Below are positions 7,846 through 16,627 of a stretch of DNA of 64,000 nucleotides, piece after piece. A model generated the notes under the pieces. It saw nothing but the letters and a program-made list of their open reading frames with translations. It was not told where the DNA came from and did no database searches. Where the stretch lies: assembly GCF_023498005.1 (NCBI RefSeq), contig NZ_CP097289.1:3224001-3288000 (forward strand), given 5' to 3'. How positions within the stretch are numbered: position 1 is the first letter of the stretch; the number at the start of each line of letters is the position of its first letter. The translations under genes and the position numbers were made by a program. The stretch comes from Streptomyces durmitorensis (GTDB lineage: Bacteria > Actinomycetota > Actinomycetes > Streptomycetales > Streptomycetaceae).

Positions 7846-10182
7846 GTGTCCAGCGCAGCCGAACAGGAAGCACTTCGGGGTGGGCGGCGCGGGACGGGCG
7901 CGGCCGCCGTGAACGGGAAGACCGCCGCCGTGAACGGTCCCTCGACGCGGACGGAGGCGCGCGCCGCGCCGCGGGCCGCCGCGAGCACGCGCGGCCCGAC
8001 CGTGTGGCCGGGGGCGCCGACGCCGCTCGGCGCGCGGTTCAGAGTGGGGCCCGACGGGGTCGCGGGCACCAACTTCGCGCTGTGGGCCGGGGGCGCGGAG
8101 GCCGTCGAGCTCTGCCTGTTCGACGACGAAGGCGTCGAGACGCGCTCGCCGCTTACCGAGCTGACGCACGAGATCTGGCACGGCTTCGTGCCGGGCGTCC
8201 GTCCGGGGCAGCGCTACGGCTACCGCGTGCACGGCCGCTGGGACCCGTGGACGGGCGCCCGCTGGAACCCGGCGAAACTGCTCCTTGATCCGTACGCGCG
8301 TGCGGTGGACGGCGACTTCGCCACGTCCGGTCTGCCGCCCGAGGTGTACGGCCATGTGCGGGACTGGCCCCAGCAGCAGGTGGCCGACACGGTGCGGGAC
8401 GACAGGGACTCGGCCGCGTACGTCCCCAAGGGCGTGGTCGTGCACGACGACGCCCCGGACGACGAGTGGACCGACGACCGGCGCCCGAAGACTCCGTGGG
8501 CGGACTCGGTCATCTACGAGGTCCACGTACGCGGCTTCACCAAGCTGCACCCGGGGATTCCCCAGGAGCTGCGGGGCACGTACGCCGGTCTCGCGCATCC
8601 GGCGGCGATCGAGCATCTCGTCGGGCTGGGGGTGACGGCGGTGGAGCTGCTGCCGGTGCACCAGTTCGCGCACGAGGACCATCTGCTGCGGCGTGGACTG
8701 CGGAACTACTGGGGCTACAACTCGATCGGCTACTTCGCACCGCACGCGGCGTACGCGGCGTCGGGGACGACGGGCGGGCAGGTCGGCGAGTTCAAGCGGA
8801 TGGTGCGGGCGCTGCACGAGGCCGGGATCGAGGTGATCCTGGACGTGGTCTACAACCACACGGCGGAGGCGGGCGAGCTGGGCCCGATGTTCTCGCTCAA
8901 GGGCATAGACAACCGCGGCTACTACCGGCTTCAGCCGTCCGACGCGCGGCGGTACGCGGACTACACGGGCTGCGGGAACACGCTCCAGGTGGTGCAGCCG
9001 CACGTCCTGCGCCTGATCACGGACTCCTTGCGCTACTGGGTGACCGAGATGGGCGTGGACGGCTTCCGCTTCGACCTCGCGGCGGCGCTCGCGCGCTCGT
9101 TCCACGACGTCGACATGCTCTCCCCCTTTCTCGCGGTGATCGCGCAGGACCCGGTGCTTCGGCGCGTGAAGCTGATCGCCGAGCCGTGGGACGTGGGCTC
9201 GGGCGGCTATCAGGTGGGGGCGTTCCCGCCGCTGTGGACGGAGTGGAACGACCGTTATCGGGGCGCGGTGCGGGACTTCTGGCGGGGCGCGCTGCCCGAT
9301 GTGCGGGATCTGGGGTACCGGCTCTCCGGGTCGAGCGACCTGTACGCGTGGGGCGGGCGGCGTCCGTACGCGTCGGTGAACTTCGTGACGGCGCACGACG
9401 GGTTCACGCTGCGGGACCTGGTCACGTACGAGCGCAAGCACAACGAGGCCAACGGCGAGGGAAACAGGGACGGTTCGGACGACAACCGGGCCTGGAACTG
9501 CGGCGTGGAGGGCGAGACGGCGGACCAGCGGGTGACGGAGCTGCGGCGGCGGCAGCTGCGCAATCTGCTGACGACGCTGCTGCTCTCGACGGGGGTGCCG
9601 ATGCTGGTGGCCGGGGACGAGATGGGGCGTACGCAAGGGGGCAGCAACAACGCGTACTGCCAGGACAACGAGGTCAGCTGGGTGGACTGGGGGCTGCTTG
9701 AGGATCCGGGGTGGCGGGCTCTGTACGACCTGACGTCCCGTCTGATCGCTCTGCGGCACCAGCATCCCGTGCTGCGGCGGCGGGCGTTCTTCTCGGGGCG
9801 TGCGCATTCGGCGGACGGGCTTCGGGACCTGGCGTGGTTCACGGCGCGCGGGGCGGAGATGACGGAGGGCGACTGGTACGCGCCGGCGGCGACGCTCGGC
9901 ATGTATCTGTCGGGCCGCGACATCCCCGGGCGTGACGCCAGGGGCGCGCCGGTCGTCGACGACAGTTTCCTCGCGGTCCTGCACGCGGCGGACCGCGCGG
10001 GAAGCTTCGTGCTGCCGGGTGCGCCGTGGGCCCAGGCGTACGAGGTGGTGGTGGACACCTCCCTGGAGGAGCAGGGGGCCGCGCCCGGCACCGTCCTGCG
10101 CGCGGACACGACGGTCACGATGGACGCGCGGTCGGTGCTGTTGCTGCGGGTGCGCGACGACGTGACGGGCGGGGGTGGCTGA
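7846..10182 (+). CDS. glgX: Glycogen debranching enzyme GlgX
   Basis: A 778-residue GH13 isoamylase-type enzyme that hydrolyses alpha-1,6 branches of phosphorylase-trimmed glycogen. An N-terminal CBM48 module (about 60-165, with GVAGTNFALWAGGAEAVELC) precedes the barrel. Catalytic residues are visible as D410 in DGFRFDLAAAL, E446 in LIAEPWDVG and D518 in TAHDGFTL. GTG 7846 lies 7 bases after AGGAGG, and starting there adds a roughly 45-residue Ala/Arg-rich leader compared with usual family members. It is separated by about 19 kb from glgP but serves the same pathway as the 29-42 kb cluster. Confidence 0.93.
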   Translation: MSSAAEQEALRGGRRGTGAAAVNGKTAAVNGPSTRTEARAAPRAAASTRGPTVWPGAPTPLGARFRVGPDGVAGTNFALWAGGAEAVELCLFDDEGVETRSPLTELTHEIWHGFVPGVRPGQRYGYRVHGRWDPWTGARWNPAKLLLDPYARAVDGDFATSGLPPEVYGHVRDWPQQQVADTVRDDRDSAAYVPKGVVVHDDAPDDEWTDDRRPKTPWADSVIYEVHVRGFTKLHPGIPQELRGTYAGLAHPAAIEHLVGLGVTAVELLPVHQFAHEDHLLRRGLRNYWGYNSIGYFAPHAAYAASGTTGGQVGEFKRMVRALHEAGIEVILDVVYNHTAEAGELGPMFSLKGIDNRGYYRLQPSDARRYADYTGCGNTLQVVQPHVLRLITDSLRYWVTEMGVDGFRFDLAAALARSFHDVDMLSPFLAVIAQDPVLRRVKLIAEPWDVGSGGYQVGAFPPLWTEWNDRYRGAVRDFWRGALPDVRDLGYRLSGSSDLYAWGGRRPYASVNFVTAHDGFTLRDLVTYERKHNEANGEGNRDGSDDNRAWNCGVEGETADQRVTELRRRQLRNLLTTLLLSTGVPMLVAGDEMGRTQGGSNNAYCQDNEVSWVDWGLLEDPGWRALYDLTSRLIALRHQHPVLRRRAFFSGRAHSADGLRDLAWFTARGAEMTEGDWYAPAATLGMYLSGRDIPGRDARGAPVVDDSFLAVLHAADRAGSFVLPGAPWAQAYEVVVDTSLEEQGAAPGTVLRADTTVTMDARSVLLLRVRDDVTGGGG

Positions 10183-10270
10183 TCTTGGCCGGGGGTGGCC
10201 CGCGGGACGGACCCGCATTGGTCCGTACCTGCCCATTGCCGGGCTCCCGGCCACGGGTCAAGCTCGGCCC

Positions 10271-11224
10271 ATGGACCTGGAGTTGCGGCACCTCAAGACG
10301 ATCCGGGCGATCGCCGACGCGGGCAGCCTGACCAAGGCCGCCACCGTGCTCGGGCTCGCGCAGCCCGCCCTGAGCGCGCAGTTGAAGCGGATCGAGCGCG
10401 CCCTGGGAGGGGAGCTCTTCGAGCGGGGGCGGCACGGCGTGCGGGCCACTCCGCTCGGGGAGTTCGTGCTCGCCCGCGCCCGGGTCGTCCTGCCCGCGGT
10501 CAGCGGCCTGCGCGAGGAGGCGCTGCGGTTCGGCCGGGCCTGGGAGGGCGGGGCGGGGTTCCGGCTCGGCGCGACGCACGGGCCGCTGCTCGGCGCCCTG
10601 GTGGACCGGCTCGCCGCCGCGCACCCGGGGGTGCCGGTGACGACCCACACCTCCTGGTCGGAGCGGGAGATCGCCTCCCGCACGGCCGACGGCCGCCTTG
10701 ACTTCGCGCTGGTGGGGACGTGCGGGGCGAGCACACCGCCGGAGAGCGAACTCCTTGTGTGGCGTGAGGTCGCCCGTGACCCCGTCTTCGTCATGCTGCC
10801 CACCGGGCATCCGCTGGCCGGCCGCCAGGAGATCGACCTGGCGGCGCTCGCGGGCGAGGCGTGGACGGACGTGCCGGGCGACGGCTGCTTCGCGGACTGC
10901 TTCACCGCCGCGTGCGCCCGCGCGGGGTTCACCCCGTCGTCCGTCTACGAGACGGATGTCGCGTCCTGTGTCCATCTGGTCCAGGTGGGGCGGGCGGTGG
11001 GGCTCTGCCGGGCGACGTTCCCGCCGACGCACGGCCTGGTGACCCGGCCGCTCGCCGGGGCGCCGCTGTACTGGCGGCATCTGCTCGGCTGGCATCCGAC
11101 GGCCCCGGCCCACGACACCGCGCCCGCCGTCTTCGCGCAGGCCCGCGCGGCGCACGCCGAGGCCGCGGCGCGCAGCGAGAGCTACACGGCATGGCTCGCG
11201 GCGCCTTCGACCCGCCTTCCCTGA
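10271..11224 (+). CDS. LysR-family transcriptional regulator
   Basis: A 317-residue LTTR. The winged helix occupies residues 1-60 (MDLELRHLKTIRAIADAGS, then LTKAATVLGLAQPALSAQLKRIE) and the periplasmic-binding-protein-like effector domain follows from about 90. ATG 10271 is set by the conserved LTTR N-terminus; longer in-frame starts overlap glgX. LysR regulators usually control a divergent neighbour, but here both flanking genes run the same way, so the target may be the downstream protease or lie elsewhere. The effector cannot be read from sequence. Confidence 0.88.
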   Translation: MDLELRHLKTIRAIADAGSLTKAATVLGLAQPALSAQLKRIERALGGELFERGRHGVRATPLGEFVLARARVVLPAVSGLREEALRFGRAWEGGAGFRLGATHGPLLGALVDRLAAAHPGVPVTTHTSWSEREIASRTADGRLDFALVGTCGASTPPESELLVWREVARDPVFVMLPTGHPLAGRQEIDLAALAGEAWTDVPGDGCFADCFTAACARAGFTPSSVYETDVASCVHLVQVGRAVGLCRATFPPTHGLVTRPLAGAPLYWRHLLGWHPTAPAHDTAPAVFAQARAAHAEAAARSESYTAWLAAPSTRLP

Positions 11225-11392
11225 CCTGCCCGGTGGGGCCTCGGCGAGACCTCGTGGCGGGTTCCATAACGCCGGGGCAGGGGGTCGACTGACAGCTACT
11301 GGGCGGCAGTTGAGGCTTCTACGGTGTGGGCGATCCGCTGACCGACCCCCTCACCGGTCCGCTCACCCCCTCGCAACCGAGGAGACGCCCCC

Positions 11393-12766
11393 ATGCTCCC
11401 CACCCACCACAGACGCGCCGCGGCGGCGTGCGCCGCACTCGCCGCGTCCTGCGCCCTGGTCCTCGCGGGTCTGCCCGGCACCGCGAACGCCCAGGCCGAT
11501 CCCGCTCGCGCCTCTCTGCCATCCCCCGCCGAGACCGCCGCCGTCGACAGGACATCGCCCGAGGTCCTGAAGGCCATGCAGCGGGACCTCGGCCTCACGT
11601 CGGCGCAGGCCGAGGCCCGTCTGGTCAACGAGGCCGAGGCCGGCGCCGCCGCGGGAGCCCTGCGGGCCGCCCTCGGCCGTGACTTCGCGGGCGCCTGGGT
11701 GCACGGCGCCACGTCGGCGCGGCTCACCGTGGCCACCACCGACGCCTCCGACGTCCCCGCGATCGAGGCGGGGGGTGCGCGGGCCGAGGTCGTGCGGCAC
11801 TCCACGGCCCAACTGGACGCGGCCAAGGCGAAGTTGGACCGCGCCGCGAAGAAGGCGGCGACGCGCGACGCGCCCGTCTGGTACGTCGACGTGCGCTCCA
11901 ACGCGATCGTGGTGCGTGCCGTGCACACCGCCGCCGCCAAGTCCCTCGTCTCCGCCGCGGGTGTTGCTTCCTCCCTCGTACGGATCGAGAGGACCAAGGA
12001 ACGGCCGCGCCCGCTGTACGACCTCGTGGGCGGCGAGGCGTACTACATGGGCGGCCGGTGTTCCATCGGCTTCCCGGTCACCAAGGGCACCCAGCAGGGC
12101 TTCGCCACGGCGGGCCACTGCGGGCGCGCGGGCACCGCGACCAGCGGCTACAACCAGGTGGCCCAGGGCACGTTCCAGGCGTCGATCTTCCCCGGCAGGG
12201 ACATGGCCTGGGTCGCCGTCAACTCCCAGTGGACCGCCACCCCGTACGTGAAGGGCCAGGGCGGGCAACGGGTCGGCGTCGGGGGCTCCACGCAGTCCCC
12301 GGTGGGTGCGTCGATCTGCCGGTCCGGCTCCACTACGGGGTGGCACTGCGGCACGATCCAGCAGCACAACACCAGTGTCACCTACCCCGAGGGCACCATC
12401 AGCGGCGTGACGCGGACGACGGTCTGCGCGGAGCCGGGCGACTCGGGCGGCTCCTACATATCCGGGAGCCAGGCGCAGGGCGTCACGTCGGGCGGCTCGG
12501 GCAACTGCTCAAGCGGCGGGACGACCTTCCACCAGCCGATCAATCCGCTGCTCCAGCAGTTTGGCTTGACGCTCAAAACCACTGGGGGTGGCCCCGGGCC
12601 CGGCCCCGGTGACCCTGAGCCCGGCGGCACTTGGGCCGCGGGCAAGGTCTATGCCCCCGGAGACACCGTCACCTACGGCGGGTCGACCTACCGGTGCCTG
12701 CAGGGGCATCAGGCTCAGCCTGGGTGGCAGCCGCCCAACACCCCTGCGCTGTGGCAGTCCGCCTGA
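11393..12766 (+). CDS. Streptogrisin-type S1 serine protease with C-terminal chitin-binding module
   Basis: A 457-residue secreted pre-pro-protease. Residues 1-33 are a Sec signal (cleavage near ANA-QAD). An alpha-lytic-type pro-region follows to about 210. The mature S1 domain begins around YDLVGGEAYYMGG and has the triad H242 (ATAGHCG), D270 (PGRDMAWV) and S351 (PGDSGGS), plus paired cysteines. After a Gly/Pro linker, residues 415-457 form a CBM5/12-like domain (TWAAGKVYAPGDTVTYGG, then YRCLQGHQAQPGWQPP), as in streptogrisin C. The module suggests docking to chitin. The start has GAGGAG 7 bases upstream. A common Streptomyces hairpin follows. Confidence 0.92.
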   Translation: MLPTHHRRAAAACAALAASCALVLAGLPGTANAQADPARASLPSPAETAAVDRTSPEVLKAMQRDLGLTSAQAEARLVNEAEAGAAAGALRAALGRDFAGAWVHGATSARLTVATTDASDVPAIEAGGARAEVVRHSTAQLDAAKAKLDRAAKKAATRDAPVWYVDVRSNAIVVRAVHTAAAKSLVSAAGVASSLVRIERTKERPRPLYDLVGGEAYYMGGRCSIGFPVTKGTQQGFATAGHCGRAGTATSGYNQVAQGTFQASIFPGRDMAWVAVNSQWTATPYVKGQGGQRVGVGGSTQSPVGASICRSGSTTGWHCGTIQQHNTSVTYPEGTISGVTRTTVCAEPGDSGGSYISGSQAQGVTSGGSGNCSSGGTTFHQPINPLLQQFGLTLKTTGGGPGPGPGDPEPGGTWAAGKVYAPGDTVTYGGSTYRCLQGHQAQPGWQPPNTPALWQSA

Positions 12767-12807
12767 TCGCTCGGCCGCGGGCCGCATGTGGCTGAGCGCG
12801 CAGTTCC

Positions 12808-12829
12808 CCGCGCCCCTTACGGGGCGCGG
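12808..12829. terminator. GC-rich terminator hairpin, dispersed Streptomyces type
   Basis: CCGCGCCCC-ttac-GGGGCGCGG, a 9-bp perfect stem with a 4-nt loop, enclosed by an outer GCTGAG/CTCAGC pair (12791-12796, 12831-12836). It separates the protease gene from the convergent response regulator and can stop both. The preceding GCGCAGTTCC context is, from memory, widespread at Streptomyces 3' ends. Confidence 0.65.
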
Positions 12830-12831
12830 TC

Positions 12832-13461
12832 TCAGCCCAGGATGCCTCTGCTGTACGCCGTGGCCACCGCCGCCGCCCGGTCCTTGACGCCCAGCTTGCC
12901 GTAGATGTGGGTGAGGTGCGTCTTGACCGTGGCCTCGCTGATGAAGAGTTCGACGGCGATCGCACGGTTCGACGTGCCCTTGGCGACGAGCGCGAGCACT
13001 TCCCGTTCGCGGGTGCTCAGCGGCTCGTTGCCGGGGGCACGCACGCGTGAGACGAGCCGGGACGCGACGGCGGGCGAGAGGACCGTGCGGCCCTGGGCCG
13101 CCGCGCGGACCGCGGTGAACAGGTCGTCGCGGGGCGCGTCCTTGAGGAGATAGCCGGTCGCGCCCGCCTCGATCGCGGGCAGCGTGTCCGAGTCCGTGTC
13201 GTACGTGGTGAGGACCAGGACCCGGGCCCGGGCGCCGCGCCGGCCCAGCTCGGCGATCGCGTCGACGCCGCCCCCGCCCGGCATGCGCAGGTCCATCAGG
13301 ACGACGTCCGGGTCCAGGCGCTCCACCAGGGCGAGCGCCTCGACGCCGTCGGCGGCCTCGCCGAGCACCTCGAAGCACGGGTCCGACCGGAACATGCCGC
13401 GCAGACCGTCCCGTACGACGGGATGGTCATCGACGATGAGCAGGGTGATCAGGTCAGCCAT
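12832..13461 (-). CDS. NarL/FixJ-family response regulator
   Basis: A 209-residue two-component regulator. The receiver domain (1-120) has the acidic pair DD near residue 11, phospho-acceptor Asp in VVLMDLRMPGGGG at about 56 and the conserved Lys in YLLKDAPR. A LuxR-type HTH follows (LSTREREVLALVAKGTSNRAI, then LFISEATVKTHLTHIYGKL). It overlaps the kinase gene by 8 bp (ATGGCTGA), so it is its translationally coupled partner. Being in one operon with an ABC-2 transporter, it probably regulates that transporter. Confidence 0.92.
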   Translation of the reverse strand: MADLITLLIVDDHPVVRDGLRGMFRSDPCFEVLGEAADGVEALALVERLDPDVVLMDLRMPGGGGVDAIAELGRRGARARVLVLTTYDTDSDTLPAIEAGATGYLLKDAPRDDLFTAVRAAAQGRTVLSPAVASRLVSRVRAPGNEPLSTREREVLALVAKGTSNRAIAVELFISEATVKTHLTHIYGKLGVKDRAAAVATAYSRGILG

Positions 13462-14719
13462 GGCGGACCAACGGTACGCGAGCCGAGAGCGCGGTGCCGT
13501 TGCCCGGCTCCGATTCGACGGTGAACGAGCCCGCGATGCGTTCGGCGCGGGCCCGCATGCCGTCCAGGCCGAAGCCGCCGGAGCCGCTGCGCCGCACCAG
13601 GGTCAGCGGGTCGAAGCCGCGGCCGTCGTCGCGTACGTCCAGGGCGACCTCGCCCTCCATGTAGGAGAGGGTGACGCCGAGGCGGTCGGCTTCCGCGTGC
13701 CGGGCGGCGTTGGACAGGGCCTCCTGGACGATGCGCAGGAGGGTCGCCTCGATCTCTTCGTGGAGCGGCTCGGCGGGTCCGGTGACCGTGAAGTCGGCGC
13801 GGACGCCGGTGCGTTCGGCCCACTGGGCGACCGTCTTCTTCAGCGCTTCGGGCAGCGCGTCGTGCTCCAGGGCCGTCGGGGAGAGGTTGTGGACGGAGCG
13901 GCGGGCCTCGCCGAGGCTGTGCCGGGCCAGGTCGGCGGCGCGGCCAAGGTGTTCGCGGGCCAGGGTCTCGTCGGAGGCGGTGGAGACGACCTGGAGCTGG
14001 GCGATGATGCCGGTCAGGCCCTGCGCGATGGTGTCGTGGATCTCGGCGGCGAGCCTGCGCCGCTCGTCGGCGACGCCCGCCTCCCTTGCCTGGACGAGGA
14101 GTTGGTCGTGCAGGGCGGCGTTCTCGTCCATGGCCTGCTGGAGTGCGGTGTTGGTGCGTTCCAGTTCGACGATGGTGGCAGCGGCGTCGCGGGCGCGCTG
14201 TTCCTCCTGCTCCGCGAGGTGGGCGAAGACGGTGAGCAGCGCGATGTTCACGGCGAGCAGCCCGCCGAAGACGGACCAGCCGAGTTCCTCGTCGGGCGGA
14301 AGTCCGCCCGACTGGGAGCCCGCCATGATGACGGCGGTGGCGAAGAGGCCGGGCTTGACCAGACGCGGGGACAGCAGCCGTTCGGCGCCGAAGTAGCCGA
14401 CGACGGCGTAGAACGCGAAGAACGGGTTGATCCAGGTGAGGACGAAGGCGATCGCCCAGCGCAGGGCGTAGTAGACGGCGCCCGTGCGCGAGGGGCCGGG
14501 GTGGGCGGGGGCCAGGCGGCCCCACCACAGCTGGAGCGCCACCGCGGCGACGACCAGGGCCCCCGCCACGTACCACGCGTCGCGGCCCATGCCGACGACG
14601 CCGCTCGTGGCGGCCGACATGAGGATGCCGAACCCGAGCAGGACGTAGGGGCCCCAGCGGTGGAACATGCCCCATCGCCGCTCGATCATCTGCGTGGCGT
14701 CCGCCGTGGTCGCACTCAC
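13454..14719 (-). CDS. NarL-type sensor histidine kinase, membrane-bound
   Basis: About 421 residues. The N-terminal half holds several hydrophobic helices (for example YVLLGFGILMSAAT and WYVAGALVVAAVALQLWW), then a coiled segment, the HisKA_3 dimerisation helix RRLAAEIHDTIAQGLTGIIA with the phospho-accepting His, and an HATPase domain with DVRDDGRGFDP and GFGLDGMRARAERI. GTG 14719 is used; GTG 14737 is an alternative, and neither has a strong Shine-Dalgarno sequence. It follows the transporter genes closely in the same direction. The multi-helix sensor without a large extracellular domain suggests membrane or transporter sensing. Confidence 0.88.
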   Translation of the reverse strand: MSATTADATQMIERRWGMFHRWGPYVLLGFGILMSAATSGVVGMGRDAWYVAGALVVAAVALQLWWGRLAPAHPGPSRTGAVYYALRWAIAFVLTWINPFFAFYAVVGYFGAERLLSPRLVKPGLFATAVIMAGSQSGGLPPDEELGWSVFGGLLAVNIALLTVFAHLAEQEEQRARDAAATIVELERTNTALQQAMDENAALHDQLLVQAREAGVADERRRLAAEIHDTIAQGLTGIIAQLQVVSTASDETLAREHLGRAADLARHSLGEARRSVHNLSPTALEHDALPEALKKTVAQWAERTGVRADFTVTGPAEPLHEEIEATLLRIVQEALSNAARHAEADRLGVTLSYMEGEVALDVRDDGRGFDPLTLVRRSGSGGFGLDGMRARAERIAGSFTVESEPGNGTALSARVPLVRHG

Positions 14720-14756
14720 GCCCCCAGTGTCGGTCACGCGCCGGGCCGGGTCCGGG

Positions 14757-15542
14757 TCACTCCCACCGGAACCACCGCGCGGCCGCCGCCGAGAGGACCA
14801 CGGTCCACACCGCGAGCACGCCGAGGTGGGACAGTCCTGGCCAGTCGCCGGCCGCGGCCTCGCCCAGGGCCTGGGCCGCGGCGCCGAGCGGGGCGATCTC
14901 CACGACGCGGGCGAGCGCGTCCGGCATCGCCTGCACCGGCAGCCAGACACCCGCGCTGAACATCATCGGGAAGAAGACGGCGGAGCCGATCGCGGTCGCG
15001 GCCTTGGTCGTGCGCGAGATCGCGGAGACCACGGCGCCGAGTGCGAGCCCGCACAGGATGGCGAGAAGCAGCGCGATCGCGTAGCCGAAGGCCTGGCGCG
15101 GCAGGGGCACGTCGAAGACCAGGCGGCCCACGGTCAGGGAGAGCAGGGCCGAGACGAGCGCGGCGGCGCCGTGGATGCCCATCTGCGCGCCGAGGACGGC
15201 GGAGGGGCGGACCGGCGTGGTCGACATGCGGCGCAGGATGCCGCGTTCGCGGTAGCCGGTGATCATCGGCGGCATGGCCTGGAGGCCCGCCATGATCAGC
15301 GAGAGCAGCACCGTCACGGGGACGTACGCGTCGACGAGGCGGACGCCGCCCAGCGAGGCGTCGGTCTCCCGGAAGGAGGGGATGGAGCCGAGGATCACCA
15401 GGAGGACCGTGGGGAACGCCATGATCCAGAAGAGGGCGCCCGGCTCGCGGCGGAAGATCCGGAACTCGGCCTTGAGGACGGCGGCCGAGGCCTTGCTCCT
15501 CGCGGTGGCGTGCGGCGCGGCGACGGCGGTGGTCGTGGTCAT
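14757..15542 (-). CDS. ABC-2 type transporter permease
   Basis: A 261-residue membrane protein with about six hydrophobic segments, starting with FRREPGALFWIMAFPTVLLV and including the ABC-2 block ERGILRRMSTTPVRPS and later VFFPMMFSAGVWLP. This is the DrrB/YadH-like permease family used for drug or lipid export. Its ATG overlaps the end of the ATPase gene by 4 bp (ATGA), so both subunits are translationally coupled. The cargo is unknown. Confidence 0.9.
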   Translation of the reverse strand: MTTTTAVAAPHATARSKASAAVLKAEFRIFRREPGALFWIMAFPTVLLVILGSIPSFRETDASLGGVRLVDAYVPVTVLLSLIMAGLQAMPPMITGYRERGILRRMSTTPVRPSAVLGAQMGIHGAAALVSALLSLTVGRLVFDVPLPRQAFGYAIALLLAILCGLALGAVVSAISRTTKAATAIGSAVFFPMMFSAGVWLPVQAMPDALARVVEIAPLGAAAQALGEAAAGDWPGLSHLGVLAVWTVVLSAAAARWFRWE

Positions 15543-16441
15543 GCCGTGGCTCCCGTCAGGTCGAGGAACGCGTCGTCCAACGTGGCGTCGGATACCCGAA
15601 GTTGGTGGGCGGTGATGTGGTGCCGGGCGAGCAGCGTGATGGCGGCGTTGACGGTCTCGTCGGTGCCGCCCAGGGTGTAGCGGCCGTCGCGCTGGTCGAC
15701 GGAGATCACCCGCGGCAGGGCGGCGAGCTCCCGCTCGTCGAGGGGCGCGGACGGGGTGAAGGACATGACGGTGGATCCGGCGGCGCGGCTGATGAGGCCC
15801 GCCGGGCTGTCGAGCGCGGCGATCCGCCCCTGGTCGATGACCGCGATGCGGTCGCAGAGGCGCTGGGCCTCCTCCATGAAGTGGGTGACCAGGAGGACGG
15901 TGACGCCGCTGTCGCGTACGTCCTCGATGAGCTCCCAGGTATCGCGGCGGGCGCGCGGGTCGAGCCCGGTGGTCAGCTCGTCGAGCACGACGACCCTCGG
16001 GTTGCCGATCAGCGCGAGCGCGATGAACAGGCGCTGCTTCTGGCCTCCGGAGAGCTTGCCGAAGCGGCTGTCCAGCTTGTCGGTCAGGCGCAGGCGTTCG
16101 GCGAGGGGGCGCCAGTTCGCGGGGTTCGGGTAGAACGCGGCGTACAGCTCAAGGGCCTCGCGCACGGTGAGCTTCGCCTGGAGCTCGCTCTCCTGGAGCT
16201 GGGCGCCGAGGAGCTGGGTGACCCGGTCGTGGTCGGCGACGGGGTCGTGCCCGGCGACGCGGACGGTTCCGCTGTCGGGCAGGCGCAGGCCCTCGACGCA
16301 CTCCACGGTGGTGGTCTTGCCCGCGCCGTTGGGCCCGAGGACGCCGAAGATCTCGCCCTCCTCGACGGCGAAGGAGACACCGTCGACGACGGCACGTCCG
16401 CCGTAGGCCTTGCGCAGGTCCCGCACTTCGATGATGGGCAT
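15539..16441 (-). CDS. ABC transporter ATP-binding protein (DrrA-like)
   Basis: A 300-residue ATPase with Walker A GPNGAGKTTT near residue 40, Q-loop in LGAQLQESELQ, signature LSGGQKQRLFIALAL, Walker B VVLDELTTGLD and an H-loop in LLVTHFMEE. The C-terminal about 70 residues resemble the regulatory extension of DrrA-type ATPases. ATG 16441 is chosen because the conserved IIEVRDLRKAYGG begins directly after it; upstream in-frame codons lie in the divergent promoter space (16442-16627). First gene of an operon ATPase-permease-kinase-regulator. Confidence 0.92.
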   Translation of the reverse strand: MPIIEVRDLRKAYGGRAVVDGVSFAVEEGEIFGVLGPNGAGKTTTVECVEGLRLPDSGTVRVAGHDPVADHDRVTQLLGAQLQESELQAKLTVREALELYAAFYPNPANWRPLAERLRLTDKLDSRFGKLSGGQKQRLFIALALIGNPRVVVLDELTTGLDPRARRDTWELIEDVRDSGVTVLLVTHFMEEAQRLCDRIAVIDQGRIAALDSPAGLISRAAGSTVMSFTPSAPLDERELAALPRVISVDQRDGRYTLGGTDETVNAAITLLARHHITAHQLRVSDATLDDAFLDLTGATA

Positions 16442-16627
16442 GGGTCGAGCCTCGCCGGTGGGCGGGGGTCCCTGCATCGCCCATCGCGCTCGAAGCGGCA
16501 TCGGCCGATCGGTTGATGGCGGGGTACGACTTGGCGTCATGTCCCTGGGGCTTAGGACCAGCGGACGAGCAGGGACGGGCCAAAACTCAGTGGGCTGTGC
16601 GGGTGGCCGTCCGTAGGCTCGCTCCTG

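Noticed and set aside
7579..10254. 891-codon minus-strand ORF opposite glgX
   Set aside because: A mirror frame of glgX, Arg/His/Val-rich with no recognisable fold.
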